DNA from: Pseudoalteromonas distincta
Lineage (GTDB): Bacteria > Pseudomonadota > Gammaproteobacteria > Enterobacterales > Alteromonadaceae
NCBI RefSeq assembly: GCF_000814675.1
Contig: NZ_JWIG01000030.1
Location: forward strand, 1 to 64,000
Length of the DNA stretch: 64,000 bases
Reading direction: 5' to 3'
Shown in pieces: positions 1 to 8,474 of this stretch. Both the position numbers and the translations under genes were made by a program. The notes below the pieces were generated by a model. That model had not been told where the DNA came from and made no database searches. It was given only the letters and a program-made list of their open reading frames with translations. Numbering within the stretch: position 1 is the stretch's first letter; the number at the start of each line of letters is the position of its first letter.

Positions 1-52
1 TAATGCCGATCAGTTAAGAAAATGACCGGTTGACCGATCCAAACGATCATGC

Positions 53-88
53 AAAATCCGTAGTTAGGAAACTAACTACGGATTTTTT
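53..88 (+). promoter_or_regulatory. Hairpin with GAAA loop directly before the transposase start
   Basis: A perfect 15 bp stem (AAAATCCGTAGTTAG at 53-67 paired with 72-86) closes on a GAAA tetraloop and runs into six T residues that end one base before the GTG start codon. The only Shine-Dalgarno-like bases (CGGA, 79-82) lie in the 3' arm. A transcript entering from outside the element would fold this stem, which looks like an intrinsic terminator and would also hide the ribosome binding site. Other insertion sequences (IS10, IS50) are known to block translation of read-through transcripts in a similar way. The function here is inferred. Confidence 0.7.
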
Positions 89-1357
89 GTGAATATAGAA
101 CAAGCACTGCAAGCAACACTTGAAGAAAGCAGCCGATACCATACCTTTGAAAAATTATCAGAAATTCTTGACCCTGAAATCATTGAACAAGGTTTTCAAC
201 AAGCAGGGATTGCAACCGTTCGTAAGCGAAGATTACCGCTTGAAGCCGTTTTGTGGTCAGTTATTGGCATGGCATTGTTTCGAAAAGAATCAGTTTGGAA
301 TATCGCTAATAAGCTAGATATCATGTTACCTGGCAAGAACCAACTCGTTGCTCCAAGTGCGATGGTACAGGCGAGACAAAGGTTAGGTGATGATTCCGTT
401 AAACACGTTTTCAATAAATCTGCTCAATCAATGTATAAGCAACAGTCATTCGAAACATGGAATGGTTTGAACCTATTAGCTGTTGACGGTGTTGTGTGGC
501 GAACAGCCGACACGCCTGATAATCGTAAAGCCTTCTCTTCAGGTAGCAACCAATACGGTGATACAGCCTTTCCTCAAATACGCATGGTCTGTCATATGGA
601 ATTGACCAGCCATCAACTTCTCAGTAGCGAGTTTGATAACTATAAAACCAACGAGATGAAATTAGCTGAGCGTTTAATTGAACGTACACCAGATAATTCA
701 CTGACTATGTTTGATAAAGGATATTATTCTTTAGGCCTGTTAAACCGTTGGCATCAAACTGGGGAGATGAGGCACTGGCTGATACCAGCAAGGCCCGACT
801 TACAGTATGAAATCATCTCCAGCGCAGGTAAAAATGACCATATCATTGAATTGAAAACCACAAAGCATGCACAAAAAAACTTTCCCGATGTTCCTGAAAC
901 AATTAAAGCGAGATTAATCAGCAAAACAATAAAGGGCAAAAGCTACCGTATATTAACCTCGATGACGGATAGATTGCGTTATCCAGGTAATGAAATTGTT
1001 GAATTATATTGTCATCGTTGGGAGATAGAACTTGGGTTTAGAGAAATCAAACAAACCATGCTTGATAGCGCATACCATTTAAGAAGTAAGCGTCCAGACA
1101 TGGTGCGTCAGGAGCTATGGGCCGTGTTACTCGCCTATAATTTAATACGAAGAATAATGACGATGGCGGCGACAGTCACAGGGATATGGCCTAACCAGCT
1201 TAGTTTCTCTAGCAGTTCGATGGCTGTCATTCAGTATTTCTCGTCAGTATCTATAATGAGCCCAGGGAACATTCCAATACACTGGCAGCACTTACTCGAT
1301 ACACTGGTCTTATTTAAGCTGCCAGCTAGACGAGAGGATAGAAGATATCCCCGATGA
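89..1357 (+). CDS. IS4-family DDE transposase, C-terminus cut by a stop codon
   Basis: This is a cut-and-paste transposase that acts on the element ends. Visible DDE landmarks are an Asp in LLAVDGVVWR, an Asp in MFDKGYYS, and the IS4 YREK signature in YCHRWEIELGFREIK, which carries the catalytic Glu. The start is GTG, six bases after CGGA. The frame stops at TGA (1355-1357) after ...RRYPR, but the same frame continues VKPKPSKYPHKKK and ends at 1417 inside the right inverted repeat. Reading through would give 442 residues, the usual length for this family, so the stop is probably a nonsense mutation removing a short basic tail. Whether the 422-residue product is active is unknown. Confidence 0.85.
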   Translation: MNIEQALQATLEESSRYHTFEKLSEILDPEIIEQGFQQAGIATVRKRRLPLEAVLWSVIGMALFRKESVWNIANKLDIMLPGKNQLVAPSAMVQARQRLGDDSVKHVFNKSAQSMYKQQSFETWNGLNLLAVDGVVWRTADTPDNRKAFSSGSNQYGDTAFPQIRMVCHMELTSHQLLSSEFDNYKTNEMKLAERLIERTPDNSLTMFDKGYYSLGLLNRWHQTGEMRHWLIPARPDLQYEIISSAGKNDHIIELKTTKHAQKNFPDVPETIKARLISKTIKGKSYRILTSMTDRLRYPGNEIVELYCHRWEIELGFREIKQTMLDSAYHLRSKRPDMVRQELWAVLLAYNLIRRIMTMAATVTGIWPNQLSFSSSSMAVIQYFSSVSIMSPGNIPIHWQHLLDTLVLFKLPARREDRRYPR

Positions 1358-1453
1358 GTTAAGCCAAAACCATCTAAGTATCCCCATAAAAAGAAAGATG
1401 CCAGTCAGCTTAACTGACTGGCATTAGCTATTTAGCCCTTTTTTTATGTTTAT

Positions 1454-4231
1454 TTATTCATTTAACTCATCTTCTTGCTCAGATATTTTAATTTGTTCCT
1501 TTAAAAATTGAGCAGCTTTAGAGTATTCAATTTCCAGCTTATCTCTTAACTCTATTAATTCATCGGTTGTGAGTTCACCTTCTTTACATTTATCTTCAAA
1601 TGCACTTGAAAGTTCTGCCACCGTTTGGGCACCAATTGTCTTGGAGATCGATTTTAATTGATGACACCCTTCAATAATCTCATTTAAGTCGTTAACCATA
1701 ACGCCGGAATTAATACTCTTAATTAAGCCTTGGCTTTGTTCTAAATACATTTTGAAGAAACGGATTTGCTTAGCGTTATCACCGTTTACATATTTAGCAA
1801 CAGCTTCCATATCAATAGGTAGTGCCATAGTTTGATGGATAACTACATTTGGGTTTTGGCTTTGTTTATCGCTCCAACGTTTTAGAGTTTCTTCTAACGC
1901 GTTCAGCTCTATAGGTTTGGTAATGAAGTCGTTAATACCTACCGCTAAACAGCGCTCTTTTTCGCCTTTAAGTGCGTTTGCTGTTACTGCAATAATGTAA
2001 GGCTGTGCATCAATCGATTCTAATAGCTCTGCTTCATTACGGATTTTTTCGACCATATCGTAACCCGACATTTTAGGCATGTGTAAGTCGGTTAAAATAA
2101 GTGAGTAATCACCTTTTCTCCACATATCTAGGCCTTCTTCACCGTTGTTCGCTATTTCAACGCCAAAGCCCAGTATATGTAGTTGATCGGTGAGGACTTG
2201 TTGGTTTAGAAGGTTATCTTCAACAAGTAAAACCAATTTGTTTGAATCACGTGCCTGCTCAACATTTAAATAGTTATTAAGTGTTTTGGTTTTTTTAATT
2301 TGCTTAGGTGTATGTAACCCTGCAGCCACCAATATAGAAAGCATAAAGTTAGATTTACATAGAGGAGAAGCATTAATATAAAAAATGTTTTTATGATTTA
2401 TAGCTGCTTCATCAAGCTTACTTAGTACTACAACTTGTTGGTTATAATCTTCTAATGAATAAAATAAACGTCTTAGCAGCGCATTAGTTTTATCCATATT
2501 GTCTATGCCATCAGCTACCCAAATAATATCTTGTGAATGCTGGTGCTCTTCAATTTCTTCTTCTGTGTGTGCATAAATTATTTTAGCGCCCATGAACGAT
2601 AAATAACGGTACATTGTTTTTTCACGTTCTAGGTGATTACTAACTACAACAATTTTCTTGCCATTTAATGCACCTTTATGTGCGTACTTAATTTTACCCG
2701 ATGTGCTAAACGGCAGCTCTACTGTAAACTCACTGCCAATTCCCGTATGACTAGTTACATGAATAGTACCTAGCATAAGCTCAGTTAAGCTTTTACAAAT
2801 AGAAAGACCTAAACCGGTGCCACCATATTCTCGGGTAATTGAGTTTTCGGCTTGAATAAACGGATTAAATATTTCGCGTAATTGTGCCTGCGACATGCCT
2901 TTACCGTTATCAGTTACGCAAAAGCGTAAGGTAAAGTGATCAGTCGTATTATGTACAACCTCTGCTGATATTTTTACATGGCCTTGGGTTTTTTCATCAG
3001 TGCTAGTGAATTTAATTGCGTTGCTACATAGGTTATAAAGCACCTGACGTACACGCACACTATCACCGGTAAGATTGACCGGAATATCTGGTGCTATTGC
3101 TAGCTCTAAATCAAGCTCACGTTTTTTAGCAACTGATGAGAGCACTCGAGCAACTTCTTCAATGGTATCGGTTACCGAAAATGGGATCGGGTCAATATTT
3201 AGCTTTCCAGCCTCAATTTTAGAAAAATCTAAGATATCATCCAAAATGCTCAATAACGAAAATGCTGATTCACGAATAATTGTACTTAAACGATGTTGAG
3301 CGCCATCAAGTTCGGTCTGGCGCAGTAAATCAATAGTGCCTATAACACCATTCATCGGTGTTCTTATTTCGTGGCTCATTGTGGCTAAAAAGGTCGTTTT
3401 GGTTTCGCTTGCTCGCTCTGCTTTTAGTGTGGCTTGCTCAAGCGCTATAGTACGATTTTGCACTTCGGCTTCTAGGCCATTTTGTAATTTATAAAGCTCT
3501 TTTTGTGCGGCGTCATTCTCACTCATCGCAGTCTGTACTTTTTGTAGCAGTAAGTTAATGTTTTTTGCCACTACACCTAAACCAATATCAAGCTGCTCAT
3601 CAACACTACTATTGTAATTAGCATTTTCGGTGATTGCCTGCAGCTCTTGTGTAAGAGTGTCAGTACTTTTTCGTAAGCGACTATTAATGTACATATTAAA
3701 CATTAAAGTAAATATAAATAATGCAGCTACGCTTGCTATCGCAATAATGTAGGCAATAACTTGAGAGTTTTGAGCGCTTAAAGGAGCGGTTGGTAGGTTT
3801 TGCTTAATAATAAGCTCGCCAATAGGTTGATCGTTTAACAGCAGTAAGTGGTGTAGGATGCCTTCTTCTACTAGATGCTTTTCAGTTTTAATTGAAGCGA
3901 TAGCAGGTTTACTACTGCTATATACCAATTGAGTACCTGATGTTGGATTGAAGCGATATAGAGTATATTCAAAGTCATCATCTAATAACGACGTTAAATC
4001 AAGTAACTGCCTTACTTTACCTTGACCATACATAGTTAATGCATCAACCATAGGTAAGTCTAATCTATCGGCAAGCGTCACAATATTAACAGATGATGCA
4101 GGTTGGGCTGTCTTAACTTCAGTTTGTGAATAAAATGAGTGGGCAATAATAGCAAGCGCTGTTACTGCAATATTTATGATTAAAAAAAGAGGTAATAAGC
4201 CTTTGACTGGCGATGAAAATTTACTCTGCAT
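1454..4231 (-). CDS. Hybrid sensor histidine kinase with REC and HPt domains (BarA/ArcB-like layout)
   Basis: This is a membrane-bound multistep phosphorelay sensor of 925 residues. It has two membrane segments (about 11-33 and 157-180) around a ~120-residue periplasmic sensor region and a HAMP-like linker with coiled coil to about 270. The HisKA domain has the phosphoacceptor in ATMSHEIRTPMNG (His287), and the ATPase domain has an N box near Asn404 and DNGKGM. A degenerate receiver-like segment (about 524-640) lacks the acidic pocket. A true receiver follows with Asp715 and Lys772, and a C-terminal HPt domain carries His857 in GCHQLKSISKTIGA. No response regulator gene is adjacent, so the output partner is unknown. 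The sensor region does not identify a ligand. Confidence 0.9.
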   Translation of the reverse strand: MQSKFSSPVKGLLPLFLIINIAVTALAIIAHSFYSQTEVKTAQPASSVNIVTLADRLDLPMVDALTMYGQGKVRQLLDLTSLLDDDFEYTLYRFNPTSGTQLVYSSSKPAIASIKTEKHLVEEGILHHLLLLNDQPIGELIIKQNLPTAPLSAQNSQVIAYIIAIASVAALFIFTLMFNMYINSRLRKSTDTLTQELQAITENANYNSSVDEQLDIGLGVVAKNINLLLQKVQTAMSENDAAQKELYKLQNGLEAEVQNRTIALEQATLKAERASETKTTFLATMSHEIRTPMNGVIGTIDLLRQTELDGAQHRLSTIIRESAFSLLSILDDILDFSKIEAGKLNIDPIPFSVTDTIEEVARVLSSVAKKRELDLELAIAPDIPVNLTGDSVRVRQVLYNLCSNAIKFTSTDEKTQGHVKISAEVVHNTTDHFTLRFCVTDNGKGMSQAQLREIFNPFIQAENSITREYGGTGLGLSICKSLTELMLGTIHVTSHTGIGSEFTVELPFSTSGKIKYAHKGALNGKKIVVVSNHLEREKTMYRYLSFMGAKIIYAHTEEEIEEHQHSQDIIWVADGIDNMDKTNALLRRLFYSLEDYNQQVVVLSKLDEAAINHKNIFYINASPLCKSNFMLSILVAAGLHTPKQIKKTKTLNNYLNVEQARDSNKLVLLVEDNLLNQQVLTDQLHILGFGVEIANNGEEGLDMWRKGDYSLILTDLHMPKMSGYDMVEKIRNEAELLESIDAQPYIIAVTANALKGEKERCLAVGINDFITKPIELNALEETLKRWSDKQSQNPNVVIHQTMALPIDMEAVAKYVNGDNAKQIRFFKMYLEQSQGLIKSINSGVMVNDLNEIIEGCHQLKSISKTIGAQTVAELSSAFEDKCKEGELTTDELIELRDKLEIEYSKAAQFLKEQIKISEQEDELNE

Positions 4232-4260
4232 TGATTGTTTCCAATTGATGTGATTTTACT

Positions 4261-4278
4261 ACGATAAGTCCCTATCGT
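4261..4278. promoter_or_regulatory. Small inverted repeat upstream of the hybrid kinase
   Basis: ACGATA at 4261-4266 is repeated in inverted form as TATCGT at 4273-4278, with a six-base spacer. It lies about 30 bp upstream of the kinase start codon, where an operator or a 5' UTR hairpin could sit. No known binding-site family was recognised. The rest of the ~250 bp up to the tRNA promoter is A+T rich and shows nothing else. Confidence 0.3.
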
Positions 4279-4444
4279 ACGTATCTAAGTTAATCGTAAC
4301 ATTTACAAAAAATAATTCACTACGGTTTTAGTCTGATTTATTTATATTTATAGTTCGATTTGTGGTAAAAATGAACGTTATTAATGAAAAATACACTGAG
4401 TTGTCTGAAAACCGTTCAAACAGTTATAAAGAATAAAAAAAAAG

Positions 4445-4475
4445 TTGACTTGTAAGGGCAAAACTCGTTTAATAC
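4445..4475 (+). promoter_or_regulatory. Probable sigma-70 promoter of the tRNA array
   Basis: TTGACT (4445-4450) serves as -35. The -10 is TTTAAT at 17 bp spacing, or TAATAC at 19 bp, and is followed by a G+C-rich discriminator (GCCGC). That arrangement is typical of stringently controlled stable-RNA promoters. The first tRNA-like sequence begins eight bases after the -10 region. Confidence 0.65.
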
Positions 4476-4482
4476 GCCGCAC

Positions 4483-4506
4483 GCCCAGATAGCTCAGTCG
4501 GTAGAG
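4483..4506 (+). pseudogene. 5' fragment of a tRNA-Phe gene
   Basis: 24 bases match the acceptor, D-stem and D-loop half of a gammaproteobacterial tRNA-Phe (GCCCAGATAGCTCAGTCGGT and onward), then the similarity stops. The acceptor sequence GCCCAGA differs from the intact Phe copies in this array (GCCTCGA) and resembles the tRNA-Phe I recall from Vibrio. What follows includes a 10 bp AT-rich hairpin (4522-4531 with 4538-4547). It may be a relic of a rearrangement or of integration into a tRNA gene. Confidence 0.7.
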
Positions 4507-4562
4507 ATGAGTGGGAATTGCATTAAAAATCCTTCAAGATTTTTAATTAGCACTGTTTAAGT

Positions 4563-4638
4563 GCCTCGATAGCTCAGTTGGTAGAGCAGAGGATTGAAAA
4601 TCCTCGTGTCCCTGGTTCGATTCCGGGTCGAGGCACCA
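4563..4638 (+). tRNA. tRNA-Phe (GAA), copy 1
   Basis: This is a 76 nt cloverleaf with acceptor GCCTCGA pairing with TCGAGGC, D-arm GCTCAGTTGGTAGAGC, anticodon loop TTGAAAA and encoded CCA. Its T-stem is CCTGG/CCGGG, while copies 2 and 3 carry CGTGG/CCGCG, a compensated change. A hairpin GCACT-GTTTA-AGTGC precedes it, and its 3' arm covers the first two tRNA bases. Confidence 0.95.
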
Positions 4639-4709
4639 TTTATTAAAGTAGTGGTGTTTAATCAACAGTTTAAACATTATTACGCGTGCCTTAGCACACA
4701 GTTTTGTGT

Positions 4710-4785
<76 letters not shown>

Positions 4786-4836
4786 TTTATATAAAGTTAA
4801 TTGTAAAGCATCACAATTAACTAGCACAGTTTATGT

Positions 4837-4912
4837 GCCTCGATAGCTCAGTCGGTAGAGCAGAGGATTGAAAATCCTCGTGTCCGTGGTTCGATTCCGC
4901 GTCGAGGCACCA
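4837..4912 (+). tRNA. tRNA-Phe (GAA), copy 2
   Basis: The cloverleaf is complete, with acceptor GCCTCGA/TCGAGGC, anticodon loop TTGAAAA, T-stem CGTGG/CCGCG and encoded CCA. It is identical to copy 3. The leader hairpin GCACA-GTTTA-TGTGC overlaps tRNA bases 1-2, and its closing pair differs from copy 1 in a compensated way. Confidence 0.95.
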
Positions 4913-4969
4913 TTTACTTTAAGTTCTCAATCTTTAAAATTGAACGTGCCTTAGCACACAGTTTTGTGT

Positions 4970-5045
<76 letters not shown>

Positions 5046-5056
5046 TTTATTTAAAA

Positions 5057-5125
5057 TAGTTTGAAAAGAAAAACTGTAATCAGTAGTCTGTTCAAATTAC
5101 CCGTCGACTCGGTTAGTCGGCACCA
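5057..5125 (+). pseudogene. Degenerate tRNA-Thr-like element A
   Basis: The 3' part of tRNA-Thr survives: an anticodon-arm remnant (ACTG TAAT CAGT), TCGACTCGGTT, the acceptor 3' strand AGTCGGC and CCA. The 5' acceptor strand and D-arm are gone. In their place is a new 9-pair stem, TAGTTTGAA (5057-5065) with TTCAAATTA (5091-5099), which includes one G-U pair. It cannot fold as a normal tRNA. Element B has the same layout with a different stem sequence. Confidence 0.75.
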
Positions 5126-5177
5126 TTTATTAAGTTAAAGGTTAATTTTATTAATCGGTAACTAGCACAGTTTATGT

Positions 5178-5253
5178 GCCTCGATAGCTCAGTCGGTAGA
5201 GCAGAGGATTGAAAATCCTCGTGTCCGTGGTTCGATTCCGCGTCGAGGCACCA
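5178..5253 (+). tRNA. tRNA-Phe (GAA), copy 3
   Basis: It is identical to copy 2, with the same leader hairpin GCACAGTTTATGTGC and encoded CCA. A terminator-like hairpin follows 11 bp downstream, so transcription of the array may be partly interrupted here. Confidence 0.95.
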
Positions 5254-5263
5254 TTTATTGAAA

Positions 5264-5289
5264 AGCCTTGCTTATGCAAGGTTTTTTTA
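5264..5289 (+). terminator. Terminator-like hairpin inside the tRNA array
   Basis: The sequence CCTTG-CTTATG-CAAGG is followed by seven T, then ATTTT. It lies after tRNA-Phe copy 3 and before tRNA-Thr copy 3. It may attenuate the distal part of the array or be a leftover end of an older, shorter array. Confidence 0.65.
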
Positions 5290-5355
5290 TTTTAAGTGCT
5301 TTATAAAAGTTCTCAATCTTTAAAATTGAACGTGCCTTAGCACACAGTTTTGTGT

Positions 5356-5431
<76 letters not shown>

Positions 5432-5439
5432 TTTATTTA

Positions 5440-5512
5440 GGTAACTTAAAGCAACTGACTTGTAATCAGTAGTCTGTATAAGTTACCCGCTCGACTTTGT
5501 TAGTCGGCACCA
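5440..5512 (+). pseudogene. Degenerate tRNA-Thr-like element B
   Basis: It retains GCAACTGAC, the TTGTAA anticodon loop, TCAGTAG, a damaged T-arm, acceptor 3' strand AGTCGGC and CCA. It lacks the 5' acceptor strand and D-arm. A perfect 9 bp stem, GGTAACTTA (5440-5448) with TAAGTTACC (5479-5487), encloses the intact anticodon hairpin. Shared bases such as CAGTAGTCTGT show that elements A and B descend from one altered copy. Confidence 0.75.
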
Positions 5513-5521
5513 TTTATTTAA

Positions 5522-5547
5522 AAGCCTCGCTTATAGCGGGGCTTTTT
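5522..5547 (+). terminator. Rho-independent terminator of the tRNA array
   Basis: A nine-pair stem (AAGCCTCGC with GCGGGGCTT, one G-T pair) is followed by six T, then GTTTTTG. It closes the array after element B. Confidence 0.85.
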
Positions 5548-5752
5548 TGTTTTTGTATAGTTAATCTCTTAAACACACTACAAAAAGTTAATTTTAGTAT
5601 TAAAAATTGCTGATCATTTACTCATTTTTACCGTATAACTGGCTATTATGTTAATTCATCGCTAGCTATGTAATGTTATGTAAAGTAAGTTGAGCAAAAT
5701 TTGCCAAAGTGCTTGAATTACGTTCATAAATAGCAGTAATTTAGGTTTAATT

Positions 5753-7168
5753 ATGATCTGGCAATGCAAGCCAACCCTACTGGCAATTAGTGTGATGCTG
5801 CTCAGCGGCTGTGCGAGTGATTTAAACTCGTCTCAGCGCATGCAAGTCCCTAATAATATGCCTCAGCAATGGCAGCAAGAAGCATCAAGCTCAGTATTAA
5901 AAGTACAAGAGCAATGGCTTACACAATTACAAAATCCTACGCTTAATAAATTTGTACAACAAGCACTTAAAAATAACCAACAGCTTTTGCAAACGAGTTA
6001 TGATGTTGAAATTCAAAAGCAGCAACTTATAGTCTCGGGCGCTGCACTTTGGCCAAGCCTCGATTTATCAACACGTACAAGCCGTAGTAAAGACAACCGC
6101 CCTGTAAGTTACGACAACGCAAGCTCAGCTAGTTTAAATTTAACTTACGAGGTTGATTTATGGGGTAAGCTCTCTGACGCCAAGCGCGAAGCTAATCTTA
6201 ACTATTTAGCTCAGCAGGCACGGTTTGAGCAAGCTAAACAGCAACTTGTTGCTGATGTGGTAACAGGTTGGTTTGATGTGGTTACGGCGCAGCAATTACT
6301 GGATTTATTTAAGCGTCGCGAAGCCAACTCACAACAAAATCTCGATATTATTGAAGCTGGCTATCGCCAAGGCATAAACGAAGCGCTCGATGTGTATTTA
6401 GCGCGTAATGAGCTTAATAATGAACGCTCTCGCATTGCCACTCAAACAGCGAGTTTATCGACATCAGCACGTGTACTTGAGCGTTTACTTGGTGAATACC
6501 CAAAAGGCGCTATTACTGCTAGTAGTGACTTACCTGTTATTAATACCGATATTCCTCTAGGATTACCTTCTGAACTTATAACGCGAAAACCTACTCTACG
6601 TGCAAGTTGGTATGAGCTTTTAGCAGCCGATGCATCATTGGCATATGCGCATAAACAACGCTTTCCAAGTTTAGATTTAACGGCTTCATTAAGTGATAGT
6701 ACAGACCGAGTAAGCGACTTGTTTTCTCCATCAAGCCTTGCATGGTCTTTGTTAGGTAGTATTTCAGCGCCACTTTTTGAAGGAGGGCGCTTAAAAGCCA
6801 ACGAAGAAATAGCGCGTCTTAATACTCAAAAGCAAGAGCAGCTTTATTTGCAAACGCTTTATGACGCATTTGGTGATGTGGAAAATGCTATTTCGCAGCA
6901 GCAGTCCCTTAAAGCGCAATATAGCAGTACTCTTGAAGCGCAAGAAAACGCACTTGCTGCAGAGCAATTGTCGTTTGAGCAGTATCAAAGTGGCTTGGTA
7001 ACTTACACGACAGTGCTTGATGCCCAAGACCGTTCTTTTGACGCGCAAAGCTCCTTAATCGATATTAAAAACCAATTAATAGCCAATAGAATTAACCTAC
7101 ACATTGCCCTTGGTGGTGATTTTGCAAAGCCCTCAAGTGAACTAAAGAGCAATAACGATGAAAACTAA
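5753..7168 (+). CDS. RND efflux outer membrane lipoprotein (NodT/OprM-type OMF), system 1
   Basis: This is the outer membrane channel of a tripartite efflux pump. A lipoprotein signal ends in LLSGC, with lipidation expected on Cys20. The 471-residue length and the repeated helix-rich TolC/OprM organisation fit the NodT family, including the paired LLGSISAPLFEGGRLKA and repeat-type motifs near the C-terminus. It overlaps the adaptor gene by 11 bp, so the two are probably translationally coupled. Substrates cannot be read from the sequence. Confidence 0.92.
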   Translation: MIWQCKPTLLAISVMLLSGCASDLNSSQRMQVPNNMPQQWQQEASSSVLKVQEQWLTQLQNPTLNKFVQQALKNNQQLLQTSYDVEIQKQQLIVSGAALWPSLDLSTRTSRSKDNRPVSYDNASSASLNLTYEVDLWGKLSDAKREANLNYLAQQARFEQAKQQLVADVVTGWFDVVTAQQLLDLFKRREANSQQNLDIIEAGYRQGINEALDVYLARNELNNERSRIATQTASLSTSARVLERLLGEYPKGAITASSDLPVINTDIPLGLPSELITRKPTLRASWYELLAADASLAYAHKQRFPSLDLTASLSDSTDRVSDLFSPSSLAWSLLGSISAPLFEGGRLKANEEIARLNTQKQEQLYLQTLYDAFGDVENAISQQQSLKAQYSSTLEAQENALAAEQLSFEQYQSGLVTYTTVLDAQDRSFDAQSSLIDIKNQLIANRINLHIALGGDFAKPSSELKSNNDEN

Positions 7169-8474
7169 AACAGCAAAAATTATTATTCCAGCGGTGGTTA
7201 TTGTTGCCACAATTTTAATTGTTATGTTTATTAAGGGGAACCCACCAGAGGCTAAACGCTTTGGGGCACCTCCTAAGGCATCAATAAGTGTGGCTGCGCT
7301 TGAGCTAAAACCACAAAATTATCAAGTTATGATAGATAGCTACGGTACGGTAAAACCACGTACACAAAGTTTGTTAGTGGCTCAGGCATCTGGGCAAATA
7401 ATTGAAGTAAGTGATGACTTTAGAGAAGGCGGTTTTTTTGAAAAAGGCGATGTACTTTTAAAACTAGACGACAGAGATCATCAGGCTGAAGTTAAATCTG
7501 CTCAAGCCAACTTATTAACCGCAGAGCAAGGTTTGCTAGAAGAGAAGGCGCGTGGGCAACAAGCTATTACCGATTGGAAACGCCTTGGCGGCTCAAATCA
7601 AGCAAGCAGTTTAGTACTACGTGAGCCACAACTAGCAGCCGCTGAAGCTGAGGTTTTGTCGGCGCAGGCAGCACTTGAAAAAGCGATGCTTGATTTAGAG
7701 CGCACTAAAGTAACGGCGCCATATGCGGGGCGTATACTTAGCCGCAGTGTTGATTTAGGGCAAGTTGTTACTAACAACACACAGTTAGCTACCATTTACG
7801 CAATCGATAGCGTAGAGATTCGTTTACCGATTAAAAATAAAGATCTCCCATTTGTAAATTTACCAGAGCAGTATCGCGATGGTGCTAAAAACCAAGCGGG
7901 TTCAATTGTTAAATTTACTTCTGACTTAGTAGGTGAGCAAACGTGGCAAGGTCAGTTAGCACGCACAGAAGGTGCTATAGATGAAGGCGCACAGCAGCTT
8001 TATGTAGTTGCTAAAATTAATGACCCGTATAAAGCAACAGCAAATAACCAGTACCCAATAAAAATTGGGCAGTATATAAAAGCGCAAATTACCGGCAGAA
8101 CAGTATCTAACGCACTTATAATTCCTAACAGTACAATTTATCAAGGAACGTACGTTTACATTGTTGAAGGTGGCGTACTTAAGCGCAAAGACATCACACT
8201 AGCTTGGCAAAATGCGACTCAGGCGATGATAAAAACAGGTTTAAACGCAAATGATAAGCTTGTTATTACTCCACTTGGTCAAGTAAGTTCAGGAACTCAA
8301 GTAAGTATTTTAGGTGAACAAAGCGCAGATCAACCTAAAAGCCGTGGAGCGAATGGGCAAGGTAAAGGAAAGCGCCCGACTCCAGAGCAGCTTGAACAAA
8401 AAGCAAAAGAGCTTGGTATTAGTGTTGAAGAGTTAAAAAAACGCCGTCCAGCAAAGCAAGGAGATAAGCCATGA
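7158..8474 (+). CDS. RND efflux periplasmic adaptor (MFP/HlyD type), system 1
   Basis: This membrane fusion protein links pump and channel. One N-terminal membrane anchor (about 9-26) is followed by split lipoyl halves, a coiled-coil hairpin rich in Ala/Glu/Leu (about 105-180, ending TAPYAGRILSRSVDLGQVV), and beta-barrel and membrane-proximal domains. The C-terminal ~45 residues form an unusual charged tail (GANGQGKGKRPTPEQLEQ and ISVEELKKRR) not needed for the core fold. It overlaps the pump gene by 4 bp (ATGA). The operon lacks an adjacent dedicated regulator. Confidence 0.92.
   Translation: MKTKTAKIIIPAVVIVATILIVMFIKGNPPEAKRFGAPPKASISVAALELKPQNYQVMIDSYGTVKPRTQSLLVAQASGQIIEVSDDFREGGFFEKGDVLLKLDDRDHQAEVKSAQANLLTAEQGLLEEKARGQQAITDWKRLGGSNQASSLVLREPQLAAAEAEVLSAQAALEKAMLDLERTKVTAPYAGRILSRSVDLGQVVTNNTQLATIYAIDSVEIRLPIKNKDLPFVNLPEQYRDGAKNQAGSIVKFTSDLVGEQTWQGQLARTEGAIDEGAQQLYVVAKINDPYKATANNQYPIKIGQYIKAQITGRTVSNALIIPNSTIYQGTYVYIVEGGVLKRKDITLAWQNATQAMIKTGLNANDKLVITPLGQVSSGTQVSILGEQSADQPKSRGANGQGKGKRPTPEQLEQKAKELGISVEELKKRRPAKQGDKP

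Larger units (their letters stand above)
1..1426 (+). mobile_element. IS4-family insertion sequence
   Basis: The left end begins TAATGCCGATCAGTTAAG at the first base. The reverse complement of the right end (1409-1426) reads TAATGCCAGTCAGTTAAG, so the 18 bp terminal inverted repeats differ at two bases. One DDE transposase frame fills the element, and the full-length reading would end inside the right repeat, as is usual for IS4 relatives. The target-site duplication cannot be checked because the left flank lies outside the window. The right end also folds into an 11 bp hairpin (1398-1424). The element sits just downstream of the convergent hybrid kinase gene. Confidence 0.88.
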
